Source: Novipirellula herctigrandis (GTDB lineage Bacteria; Planctomycetota; Planctomycetia; Pirellulales; Pirellulaceae). From it: DNA of 64,000 nucleotides. The position numbers were made by a program, and so were the translations under genes. Where the stretch lies: positions 2,909,922 to 2,973,921 of the forward strand of contig SJPJ01000001.1 of assembly GCA_007859835.1 (NCBI GenBank), in the 5' to 3' direction. Positions 35,667 through 43,711 of the stretch are shown one piece after another. Each line of letters begins with the position of its first letter. The stretch's first letter is position 1. The notes under the pieces were generated by a model that was given only the letters and a program-made list of their open reading frames with translations, did not search any database and was not told the origin of the DNA.

Positions 35667-37043
35667 TTACTCGGCAGCCTTGGGTTGTTCCGGCCCTTTC
35701 GCTTCCGCCGCTGCCTTCTCTGCGGCTGCTTTATCTGCGGCTGCCTTCTCTGCGGCTGCCTTCTCTGCCGCTGCCTTCTCTGCCGCTGCCTTCTCTGCCG
35801 CTGCCTTCTCTGCCGCTGCCTTCTCTGCGGCCGCTTTATCTGCCGCAGCCTTCTTCGCCGCAGCTTTATCCGCCGCCGCCTTCTTCGCCGCAGCCTTCTT
35901 CGCCGCAGCCTTCTTCGCCGCAGCCTTCTTTGCTGCCGCTGCCTTTTCTACCGCTGCCTTGGCCGCTTCTTTCTTCGCTTTGATTGCCGCCAATTCTTCT
36001 TTGGTTGGAATAATTGGGAATTCGCCATTGGTCAAACCACGGTCAACGACCCAAACGTTACGAAAGCGAACGGGATCACCGTGGTCTTGTATTAGCGTCG
36101 GCAGCAGTGTTGGTTCCTCCACTTTCCCACTACCGGTTTGCGAGGGCACTTCGATGTTATCTTGAACCTTCACACCGTTAACCCAACTAGTGACATGAGC
36201 ACCGCGGATTTTTGTTTGATCTGCGGCCCAACGTGCTGCGGTGAATTGGATGTCATAGGTTTGCCAAACCAGCGGCGGCAGGCACATGTTTAAATCAGGT
36301 GTGCGGAACCGATAGAGAGCTCCGAGACCATTGAACACGGGAAGGGTCCCGAAGGAATCAAGGATCTGGCATTCGTAGCGACTCTGCAAATAGATACCAC
36401 TGTTCCCCCGTGATTGCCCATCGGCCTCGGGCATGTAAGGCAACATGAACTCGACATGCAGATTGAAGTCATGCAACATCGGTTTGATCGTTGCACCTTG
36501 CTGAAGCAATCCCTCCTTGGTCATTTGAGCGGCAGTAAATTGGTCGGTCGAGGTTCCGTCAAACAGCACGATGGCATCCTTCGGTGCCGGGGCGCCAAGG
36601 GTCGGGCTATGCCGGGTGACTCGTGACAGTTTGCCAATTCGATCTCCTTTACGGTCGATAACCGTACAGCCATTTTTTTCGACAATCAAAACGTAGGGGC
36701 CACCCGAAAGGACGACGAAACCTTCGCTGCGCCGGCCAATCAATTCAACCGGCTCGCCCTGCCAATTTTCTTGTCCTGGCAAACCACCTGCGAACTGGAT
36801 CGCTTGAAAAGCGTTTTTTCCGAGTGGACGAATTTGGATGGCAACGGTCTGTGGCTCCGCATCCCCCAATTTGATCTCACCGGCAAATTCCCCCATCAAC
36901 GGGTAGCTCGGCTCGGAATCAGGAGCGGCCGTAAAAACGGGCCCTTTCCCGTTGGATTCTTGGGCTGTTGCGAGGGGACTTAGAATCGCGAAAGAAGCGA
37001 AGCACAATGAGAACACGAGCAGAGTGGGGAGTTTCGTTTTCAT
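35667..37043 (-). CDS. Exported DUF1080 (3-keto-disaccharide hydrolase-like) protein with Lys/Ala tail
   Basis: 458 residues, ATG start, signal peptide about 1-27 (AILSPLATAQES). Residues about 150-340 form the DUF1080 jelly-roll domain with IVLFDGTSTDQF, NSGIYLQSRYECQIL and VWQTYDIQFTAARW. This family is expanded in planctomycetes and some members act on 3-keto-glycosides or other glycans. The final 105 residues are a helical low-complexity tail of KKAAA, DKAAA and EKAAA blocks. The tail is more basic near its start and more balanced towards its end. Such tails resemble histone H1-like C-termini, but the signal peptide argues for the periplasm or cell surface. Confidence 0.88.
   Translation of the reverse strand: MKTKLPTLLVFSLCFASFAILSPLATAQESNGKGPVFTAAPDSEPSYPLMGEFAGEIKLGDAEPQTVAIQIRPLGKNAFQAIQFAGGLPGQENWQGEPVELIGRRSEGFVVLSGGPYVLIVEKNGCTVIDRKGDRIGKLSRVTRHSPTLGAPAPKDAIVLFDGTSTDQFTAAQMTKEGLLQQGATIKPMLHDFNLHVEFMLPYMPEADGQSRGNSGIYLQSRYECQILDSFGTLPVFNGLGALYRFRTPDLNMCLPPLVWQTYDIQFTAARWAADQTKIRGAHVTSWVNGVKVQDNIEVPSQTGSGKVEEPTLLPTLIQDHGDPVRFRNVWVVDRGLTNGEFPIIPTKEELAAIKAKKEAAKAAVEKAAAAKKAAAKKAAAKKAAAKKAAADKAAAKKAAADKAAAEKAAAEKAAAEKAAAEKAAAEKAAAEKAAADKAAAEKAAAEAKGPEQPKAAE
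35700..35955 (-). repeat. 15-bp tandem repeat encoding (A/D/E/K)KAAA
   Basis: About 17 units of 15 bp lie head to tail inside the DUF1080 gene, with several identical neighbours (on the plus strand, GCTGCCTTCTCTGCC). The number of units is likely to vary between strains without changing the frame. Confidence 0.9.
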
Positions 37044-37133
37044 GGATCGTGAGGAAGATAGGTGGGATTCGATTGCTTACCGGGTCCCTAGCTTAATCCG
37101 CCAGACCCCGTTCAGCTAGCGCAAAGTTGGCAC

Positions 37134-37163
37134 TTGACGAGGTGCCGCTGCAGGCATTATGGT
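37134..37163 (+). promoter_or_regulatory. Probable housekeeping promoter of tRNA-Ala
   Basis: TTGACG and TATGGT are separated by 18 bp and end 33 bp before the tRNA. The -35 box is close to consensus; the -10 box is weak. Confidence 0.4.
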
Positions 37164-37195
37164 TTAGATCCATCAGTGATTGCACCGATTTTTTC

Positions 37196-37268
37196 GGGGG
37201 ATTAGCTCAGTTGGGAGAGCGACGCGCTGGCAGCGCGTAGGTCATCGGTTCAAGTCCGTTATCCTCCA
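37196..37268 (+). tRNA. tRNA-Ala (GGC)
   Basis: 73 nt. The acceptor stem GGGGGAT/ATCCTCC has the G3-U70 pair that identifies tRNA-Ala. The D arm is GCTC-AGTTGGGA-GAGC. The anticodon stem ACGCG/CGCGT encloses CTGGCAG with anticodon GGC. The T arm has the TTCAAGT loop; its second base pair is a U-U mismatch. The CCA end is not encoded. Confidence 0.96.
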
Positions 37269-37314
37269 TTTATAAACCAAACGTTTTGCGTCTCGAATTG
37301 AGCTTGATGCATAC

Positions 37315-37345
37315 AGAGCCTCGTGGTTGATCGCGAGGCTCTTTC
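37315..37345 (+). terminator. Terminator downstream of tRNA-Ala
   Basis: AGAGCCTCG (37315-37323) pairs perfectly with CGAGGCTCT (37334-37342) and TTT follows. It lies 46 bp past the tRNA end. Confidence 0.75.
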
Positions 37346-37390
37346 CATAGGCCTCCTTCCAAACAAACGGCAAAAGGTTTTTCGGCGGCA

Positions 37391-37717
37391 ATGTTTGCTG
37401 GAAGTATTCTTATCGGCTTGACTCTGCTCGGCTTTGCCGTTTGGTTGCACCTGAATGAACGACGAGGATGGGGGAACGAGTCCTTCGACGACGAGGAGGA
37501 CCGCCAATATCTATCGCAGCGAAAACGGGCGCGAGCTTGGGTAAACAGTATATTTGCCGTCTGTGGAATCGCCGTCCTTGTTGCTGCGGTGGTGGGACCG
37601 GGTCCGGTTTGGATCGGCGTTTGGATGAGCGTAGCGGTGGGATTGATGACGATCGTCATCCTGGCCGGACTTGATGCGATCCGTACCCTACGTCACCAAT
37701 CAAAACACCGACACTGA
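37391..37717 (+). CDS. Small membrane protein of unknown function
   Basis: 108 residues, ATG start. One N-terminal membrane helix (about 2-20), a polar charged loop (NERRGWGNESFDDEEDRQYL), then two further helices (about 52-70 and 75-96), and a basic C-terminus. No family is recognised. It follows the tRNA-Ala terminator and converges on the ABC-F gene, so it is probably transcribed alone. Confidence 0.6.
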   Translation: MFAGSILIGLTLLGFAVWLHLNERRGWGNESFDDEEDRQYLSQRKRARAWVNSIFAVCGIAVLVAAVVGPGPVWIGVWMSVAVGLMTIVILAGLDAIRTLRHQSKHRH

Positions 37718-37721
37718 CCTT

Positions 37722-37775
37722 CTCACGCAGGCCTCTTTCCTCACGCAGGCCTCTTTCCTCGCTCAGGCCTCGCTC
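37722..37775. repeat. 18-bp tandem repeat overlapping the ABC-F stop codon
   Basis: CTCACGCAGGCCTCTTTC is perfectly duplicated (37722-37739 and 37740-37757) and a third, diverged copy runs through the end of the ABC-F gene, whose TGA lies at 37763-37765 on the minus strand. Confidence 0.85.
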
Positions 37776-39538
37776 AACTCTAACCATCGCTCCTCCGCTT
37801 TGGTCAGCTCTCCCTCGAGTGCTTTGATTTGCTCAAACAAAGTCATCGCGGCGTCGGGCTTGGTCTCCGTCAGCATTTGTTTGTTGAGTTCGCGTTTTTC
37901 TTCGTCGAGTCGAGCAATCTTCTTTTCGAGGTTTTTGATCTCTTTTTCCGCTTTGCGTTGATCGCGAATATTTTGACGATAGTCCATGCCGTTTGATTTT
38001 GATGGCGCCGTTTTGGACGCCCCCGACTGCGCTCGGCGGTCGCGTTCACCATCGTCAACTTGTTTTTCCACCGATTCGAGATAGGAGTCGTAGTCACCAA
38101 AGTAATTCTTGACACTGCCATCCCGGACTTCGATGACGTTCGTCGCGATCCGACGCATTAAGTACCGATCGTGGCTGGTGAAGACCACGGTTCCTTTATA
38201 AAGCGAAATTGCTTCGGCCAGCGCTTCGACGGTTTCCACATCAAGGTGGTTACCCGGTTCGTCAAGCACAAGCACATTCGCATTTCCAAGCAGCAAGGCT
38301 GCCATACACAAACGAGCTCGCTCGCCTCCGCTAAGGACCTTCACCTTCTTATTGATTTGGTCATCGCGAAACAATAACGAACCGGCCATCGCCAACAACT
38401 CTTGCTTGGTTGTGTCAGCATTGGAGTTGTATTCGAGGTGTTCAATAACGGTGTGCCGTTCGTCGAGGCTAGTGTAAACGTGCTGGGCATAAGTGCCGAT
38501 TTCAACCCCATATCCCCACTTCATCTCTCCGCCGAGCGGATCGAGTGAATGGACCAACGTCCTCAATAGCGTCGTTTTTCCTTGGCCGTTGTCACCCACG
38601 ATCGCCGCCCGTTGACCATGTTCGATTTCCAACGTGATCCCATCCGCGACGCAGTGATCGGGATACCCAATCGCCAATTCACTACATCGGAGCGCAGTTC
38701 CTTGACGCGGTTCGACTTTCGGGGCTCTCATAAATACCGTCGGTTCATCGGTTTGGATTTCCGACGTCTGCAGTCGTTCGAGCTGCTTAGCTTTGCTTTT
38801 TGCTTGACTAGCAGTCGACGCGTTCGCTCGGTTCTTTTCAATGAATCGCTGCAATTGTTTCTGTTTGGCGATAACGGTCGCATTGACACGACGGTCATGC
38901 TCGCGCCGCTCTTCGCGAAACTCTAGAAATGGGCCGATCTTGCCAGGGAACATGGTCAACTTGCCGCGCGACAACTCCAGCGTTTCGGAGCAGGTCGCTT
39001 TCAAAAATGCCCGATCATGGCTGACAATCAGGGCTGCCTGCCGAAATTCTCGCAAAAAATGTTCGAGCAGAATCTGGGTCCGCAAATCAAGGAAGTTGGT
39101 CGGTTCGTCGAGCATCAACAGGTTTGGCTCGTGGAGCAGAAGCGCAGCCAATTTGACTCGCGTTTGCCAACCACCCGACAGAGCTTTCACAGGCCCTTCA
39201 AGGTAGGTCCCTTTGAGTTCAAATTGCCCGGCGACTTCGCCACATCGCCATTCGGGCTGGCCGCTGTCCCGCATCAAAAAGTCCAAAGCCGACTCGCCGG
39301 CAACGAACGGGTCGTGTTGACGCAAATAGCCAATTCTTAGCGACGGATGCCGGACAATTTCGCCTTGCTCGAGCTCTTCTTCGCCCAATAAGACGCGCAG
39401 CAGCGTCGACTTGCCGGACCCGTTTCGACCAATAAAACCAACTTTCACGTCGTCGACGAGCGAGACGTCGGCGTTGTCGAGGACAATTTGGTCACCGAAT
39501 CGTTTGGAAGCTTCGCGAAGTTGCAGCAGTACAGCCAT
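37763..39538 (-). CDS. ABC-F family ATPase
   Basis: 591 residues from the ATG at 39538; the frame extends 24 codons upstream but MAVLLQLREASKRFGDQIVL is the expected ABC-F start. There are two nucleotide-binding domains, no membrane part: Walker A GRNGSGKSTLL and GDNGQGKTTLL, signatures ALSGGWQTRV and VLSGGERARL, Walker B LLMLDEPTNFLDL and VLVLDEPGNHLDV. A basic linker (about 230-290) and a C-terminal coiled coil (after about 530) are present. ABC-F proteins act on ribosomes as translation factors or, in some branches, give antibiotic resistance; the coiled-coil tail is like that of the Uup group. Gene-specific function is not certain. Confidence 0.93.
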   Translation of the reverse strand: MAVLLQLREASKRFGDQIVLDNADVSLVDDVKVGFIGRNGSGKSTLLRVLLGEEELEQGEIVRHPSLRIGYLRQHDPFVAGESALDFLMRDSGQPEWRCGEVAGQFELKGTYLEGPVKALSGGWQTRVKLAALLLHEPNLLMLDEPTNFLDLRTQILLEHFLREFRQAALIVSHDRAFLKATCSETLELSRGKLTMFPGKIGPFLEFREERREHDRRVNATVIAKQKQLQRFIEKNRANASTASQAKSKAKQLERLQTSEIQTDEPTVFMRAPKVEPRQGTALRCSELAIGYPDHCVADGITLEIEHGQRAAIVGDNGQGKTTLLRTLVHSLDPLGGEMKWGYGVEIGTYAQHVYTSLDERHTVIEHLEYNSNADTTKQELLAMAGSLLFRDDQINKKVKVLSGGERARLCMAALLLGNANVLVLDEPGNHLDVETVEALAEAISLYKGTVVFTSHDRYLMRRIATNVIEVRDGSVKNYFGDYDSYLESVEKQVDDGERDRRAQSGASKTAPSKSNGMDYRQNIRDQRKAEKEIKNLEKKIARLDEEKRELNKQMLTETKPDAAMTLFEQIKALEGELTKAEERWLELSEA

Positions 39539-39690
39539 GCTTGATGAATGAAAGTTCGTTGTGTCGAAAATGCGTTGTGTCGAAAATGGAACGAAGAATT
39601 TATCAACCAAAGGCGAATTGCCATAGCCACGAACATTCGCGTATTTGGCGGTTCCTACACAAGAATCTCCATTATTCGAGTGATACGCTA

Positions 39691-39743
39691 CTAGGAATCA
39701 AACGGCTGATATTTTAAATTTCGCTGATAATTTAGATTCCTAG
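39691..39743. promoter_or_regulatory. Inverted repeat with internal AT-rich direct repeat upstream of sucA
   Basis: CTAGGAATC (39691-39699) and GATTCCTAG (39735-39743) are a perfect 9-bp inverted pair 35 bp apart. Between and partly within them lies an 18-bp direct repeat (15 of 18 identical) beginning GCTGATA at 39705 and 39723. The element is much more AT-rich than its surroundings and ends 88 bp before the sucA start. It looks like an operator or promoter region. Confidence 0.5.
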
Positions 39744-39831
39744 GGGTGCGCGCACATGATCGCGTTGGGCTAGAATTTTGGCCTATCCCATTCCCATGGC
39801 CTCACAGCAACAAGACGGCTGATTTGCCGAT

Positions 39832-42651
39832 ATGAATAGCTACAGCTTGGACTACATCGACGACTTGTATGTCCAATATCTCCGGGATCCGTCGAGTGTC
39901 TCTGACTCCTGGCGTGAATACTTCGAACAATTCCTCGTCGCTTCCAATCGAAGTGCCACTGGAACGGGGAAAACCGCTGTTGCGGGTGCTCCGAGAAATA
40001 AGGCAAGTGGTTCGCCCTCGACGGAACTCAGCAGGAATCATCGACGAGGTTCCACTGGGGATGAGGGGACCGACCAGGCACTTTGGATGTCCAGGATCCA
40101 AGACCGGGTCAACCAATTGGTTCGCGAGTACCGCGTGCGGGGTCACCTCGTCGCCAAGCTCGATCCACTCGACATGTTCCATCCCGACACGCCGGAACTG
40201 AGCCCCAACCTTTACGGACTTTCGGATCAGGACCTACAACGTCCGCTCGACAGCAGTGCTTTGGAAAATGTTTCGGGTAGCACGCTGAACGTCATTTTGA
40301 CCAAATTACAGAACACGTATTGCCGCAGCATTGGTGCTCAGTTCATGCACATTGACAATCGCAATATTCGCGATTGGTTGCAGCGGCGGATGGAAACGAC
40401 CGAAAATCGGCTCGAACTTTCCCATCAAGTCCAACGTCGCATCTACGCTCGGCTGGCCGATGCGTCCATTTTCGAGGAATTTGTGCGCCGCAAGTTTGTC
40501 GGTGCAAAGACGTTTTCACTCGAGGGAGCCGAGACGCTGATTCCGATGTTGGATCTGGCGCTGGAAAAAGCAGGTCAACACGAAGTCAAAGAAGTCGTCA
40601 TGGGGATGGCGCATCGCGGTCGACTCAACGTGATGGCGAACATCCTGAAGAAACGGGGCACGAATATTTTCTGGTCCTTCGATGATCCAAGCCCCGAACT
40701 GAGCCGCGGCGGTGGTGACGTTCGTTATCACCTCGGCTACAGCAGCGATTGGGTGACCGCTTCAGGCGACACGATTCACATTTCGCTGTGCTTCAACCCG
40801 AGCCATTTGGAATTTGTTAATACCGTGGCGATGGGCCGGTGTCGCTGCAAACAAGACCATCGCAAAGACAGCAAGCGTCAAGAAGTGATGACGATTTTGA
40901 TCCATGGCGATGCAGCCTTTGCGGGCGAGGGAGTGGTTCAAGAAACCCTAAACCTCAGCGAACTCGAAGGCTACCGCACGGGCGGAACGCTGCACATCGT
41001 CATCAACAATCAAGTCGGCTTTACGACCGAACCGAAACAAGGCCGTAGTGGCACCTATGCGACCGACATCGCCAAAATGCTGCAAATCCCGATCTTCCAC
41101 GTTAATGGCGAAGACCCCGAAGCGGTCGCGCAAGTGGTCTCAGTTGCGATGGATTTCCGCAAAGAATTCCATCGTGATGCGGTGATCGACCTGTATGCCT
41201 ATCGGCGTTGGGGACACAACGAAGGCGACGAACCGCGGTTCACTCAGCCACAAATGTACGCCAAAATCGACCAACGTTCGAGCGTTCGCGAACAGTACCT
41301 CAATCGGCTTTTGGAAATCGGAAAAATCACTCCCGACGAAGCCGAAGAAATCGGGCGTGAACGGACCGAAAAGCTCGAAAGCGAATTCGAGGCGAGCAAA
41401 AACGAACCGTTCATTCCCGATACACAAACATTGGCGGCGAATTGGTCTGATTATTTCGGCGGCCCCGAACCGACCGAACCGACCGACACGACATTCGATG
41501 TGAAAGAGATCGCCAAACTGCTCGATTCGATCACGCGAATGCCCGATGGTTTCGCATTGAACAAGAAGCTGAAACGACCATTCACACTCCGTCGCGAAAT
41601 GGCCGAAGGCAAACGACCGCTCGATTGGGCGAGCGCCGAAGCAACGGCATTTGCCACGCTATTGGTCGAAGGCCATTCGATTCGAATGACGGGACAAGAT
41701 TGCCAACGCGGAACATTTAGCCAACGTCACGCGGTTCTACACAATACCAAGACGGGCGAATCGTATACGCCATTAGGCAATTTAAGCAAAGATCAAGCGA
41801 CGATTGAGCTTCACAACAGCCCCCTTAGCGAAGCGGGCGTGCTCGGGTTCGAATACGGTTACTCGCTCGACCGCCCAAATGGATTGGTCGCTTGGGAGGC
41901 TCAGTTCGGTGACTTTTGGAATTGCGCCCAAGTGATCGTGGACCAATTTATCGCTAGCGCCGAAGACAAGTGGAGTCGCCTGAGCGGGTTGGTGATGCTG
42001 TTACCACACGGATTCGAAGGCCAAGGCCCCGAGCATTGTAGCGCAAGAATGGAACGATTCTTGGCGATGAGTGCCGAGCATAATATCCAAGTCGTCCAAC
42101 CGACAACGCCGGCTCAGTACTATCACTGTTTACGACGCCAAGTCATTCGAAAATGGCGAAAGCCGTTGGTCGTGCTGACACCCAAGAGCCTGCTCAGGCA
42201 TCCGCTGGTGATCAGTTCGCTCGAAGGTTTAGCCGAAGGCGAGTTCAAAAAGATCCTTCCCGATGAAATGATCCCGCTGGCCAATTGCAAACGATTGCTG
42301 ATTTGTACCGGCAAGATCTACTACGACTTGCTCGAAAATCGCAAAGGGAACAAATTCGATAATGTTGCGATCATGCGGATCGAACAACTGTATCCGCTTA
42401 GCTACGAAGAGTTGGCCGAGTCGATTGAAGGGCTTCCCAAGGGGAGCGAGATTTTTTGGGTCCAAGACGAGCCTACCAATATGGGTGCGTGGTCGTACAT
42501 CAAACTGAGCTATGGCGACCAATTGGCCGAGAACCACAAATTCTCACTCGTGTCTCGAGAAGAATCGGCCAGCCCGAGCACAGGAAGCATGGCAGCACAC
42601 AAGATGGAACAAGCGGAATTGATGGAAGCCTCTTTCGCAGACTTGGCATAA
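39832..42651 (+). CDS. sucA: 2-oxoglutarate dehydrogenase E1 component
   Basis: 939 residues, normal length, ATG start. The N-terminus MNSYSLDYIDDLYVQYLRDP is the E1 segment that contacts E2. Thiamine diphosphate motifs and others follow: GMAHRGRLNVMANIL, HGDAAFAGEGVVQETLNLS, YRRWGHNEGDEP, FGDFWNCAQVIVDQFI and LPHGFEGQGPEHCSAR. E1 decarboxylates 2-oxoglutarate in the citric acid cycle. sucB and lpd are not nearby, so the complex is encoded at separate loci. No E2 catalytic extension as in actinobacterial Kgd is present. Confidence 0.97.
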   Translation: MNSYSLDYIDDLYVQYLRDPSSVSDSWREYFEQFLVASNRSATGTGKTAVAGAPRNKASGSPSTELSRNHRRGSTGDEGTDQALWMSRIQDRVNQLVREYRVRGHLVAKLDPLDMFHPDTPELSPNLYGLSDQDLQRPLDSSALENVSGSTLNVILTKLQNTYCRSIGAQFMHIDNRNIRDWLQRRMETTENRLELSHQVQRRIYARLADASIFEEFVRRKFVGAKTFSLEGAETLIPMLDLALEKAGQHEVKEVVMGMAHRGRLNVMANILKKRGTNIFWSFDDPSPELSRGGGDVRYHLGYSSDWVTASGDTIHISLCFNPSHLEFVNTVAMGRCRCKQDHRKDSKRQEVMTILIHGDAAFAGEGVVQETLNLSELEGYRTGGTLHIVINNQVGFTTEPKQGRSGTYATDIAKMLQIPIFHVNGEDPEAVAQVVSVAMDFRKEFHRDAVIDLYAYRRWGHNEGDEPRFTQPQMYAKIDQRSSVREQYLNRLLEIGKITPDEAEEIGRERTEKLESEFEASKNEPFIPDTQTLAANWSDYFGGPEPTEPTDTTFDVKEIAKLLDSITRMPDGFALNKKLKRPFTLRREMAEGKRPLDWASAEATAFATLLVEGHSIRMTGQDCQRGTFSQRHAVLHNTKTGESYTPLGNLSKDQATIELHNSPLSEAGVLGFEYGYSLDRPNGLVAWEAQFGDFWNCAQVIVDQFIASAEDKWSRLSGLVMLLPHGFEGQGPEHCSARMERFLAMSAEHNIQVVQPTTPAQYYHCLRRQVIRKWRKPLVVLTPKSLLRHPLVISSLEGLAEGEFKKILPDEMIPLANCKRLLICTGKIYYDLLENRKGNKFDNVAIMRIEQLYPLSYEELAESIEGLPKGSEIFWVQDEPTNMGAWSYIKLSYGDQLAENHKFSLVSREESASPSTGSMAAHKMEQAELMEASFADLA

Positions 42652-42674
42652 CGTGGTGAAAGACGGTTGAATTG

Positions 42675-43529
42675 GTGTATCAACTCCTCGATTTTGGCAA
42701 CGGCTCCAAGCTCGAATCGATTTCGGGTCACATTGTCAAACGCCCGTCTCCTGCGGCCGAATTCGTGAATGTGGCAAAGCCGAAGCAGTGGACGAAATTC
42801 GATTCAAGTTACGACCCGAATTCGAAACAGTGGACACACCGCTCAAAATGGCCCGATGACTTATCAGTCGATTGCGGTGGCTTTCGCATGCCCGTGCGTC
42901 CGACACCTTTTGGCCACATCGGTTTGTTCCCAGAACAATCTGACAATTGGCAGTGGATTTCCAACGATGCGAAAAACGCACTGGGCCACCAAGACCGTCC
43001 GCTCGCGTTGAACCTGTTCGCGTACACCGGCGCAAGCACATTGGCACTCTCCATCGCCGGCTATGAAGTGGTTCATGTCGATGCAGCGAAACCGAACGTC
43101 GCGGCTGCAAAAATCGCTGCGAAATTCAATGGTCTTTCCGATGCACCGATTCGCTATTTGGTTGACGATGCCGCCAAATTTGTCGCCAGAGAAATTCGTC
43201 GTCGTCGACGGTATCAAACGATCGTGCTCGACCCGCCTGCCTATGGACATACGCCCAAAGGGAAAACATGGCGATTGGAAAGAGACCTCTGGCCACTGCT
43301 AGACGACTGTCTCAAATTGATCGATCCTGAGAATTTTCGCATGCTCATCACGGGACATTCGCCGCAAGTCAACGCAATGGACGTAGAGGAGTATCTCACG
43401 CGATCCCCTGGACTGCGGGAAATCAGCCAACGCGGGCAATTAAAAATTTCATCGGGCCGTTCGGGTTTGCATGACCTATCAGGCCGAAAGCTCGACACAG
43501 GTTTCTTTGTGAGGATCGAAACGGTTTAG
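42675..43529 (+). CDS. RlmI-like class I SAM-dependent methyltransferase
   Basis: 284 residues. The GTG at 42675 is preferred (MYQLLDFGNGSKLE) over the TTG one codon earlier. The Rossmann motif LNLFAYTGASTLALSIAG is followed by HVDAAKPNV (acidic residue binding SAM) and the catalytic IVLDPPAYGHTPKG, where the D-P-P motif is typical of rRNA base methyltransferases. The N-terminal PUA domain of RlmI is absent or replaced by a small beta domain. It starts 23 bp after sucA, so the two may share a transcript. Its stop codon is part of a 21-bp tandem repeat. Confidence 0.85.
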   Translation: MYQLLDFGNGSKLESISGHIVKRPSPAAEFVNVAKPKQWTKFDSSYDPNSKQWTHRSKWPDDLSVDCGGFRMPVRPTPFGHIGLFPEQSDNWQWISNDAKNALGHQDRPLALNLFAYTGASTLALSIAGYEVVHVDAAKPNVAAAKIAAKFNGLSDAPIRYLVDDAAKFVAREIRRRRRYQTIVLDPPAYGHTPKGKTWRLERDLWPLLDDCLKLIDPENFRMLITGHSPQVNAMDVEEYLTRSPGLREISQRGQLKISSGRSGLHDLSGRKLDTGFFVRIETV

Positions 43530-43580
43530 CGGAGGATCGAAACGGTTTAGCGGAGGATCGAAACGGTTTAGCGGAGGATC
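43511..43580 (+). repeat. 21-bp tandem repeat, 3.3 copies, including a stop codon
   Basis: Three identical units beginning GAGGATCGAAACGG (43511, 43532, 43553) and 7 bp of a fourth. The first unit encodes the last six residues (RIETV region) and stop of the methyltransferase. The period of seven codons keeps frame, so three stops occur in series. Confidence 0.95.
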
Positions 43581-43711
43581 ACCCAAAAAAACACGAGCTT
43601 TCTTGGGTAACGTACGACTGGAAACTCCGCGATTTGATTCGCCAAAATCGAACCAAGACGATACAATTCACTTGCTTATTGATCCGGAAACTCCTCTTCC
43701 ATGCTCTCGCT

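Noticed and set aside
35680-36165. Ala/Ser/Phe-rich open frame opposite the DUF1080 tail
   Set aside because: It is only the reverse reading of the 15-bp repeat and has no independent support.
43511-43580. Possible CRISPR-like array
   Set aside because: Copies are directly adjacent with no spacers, only three units, and no cas genes are nearby; it is a simple tandem duplication.
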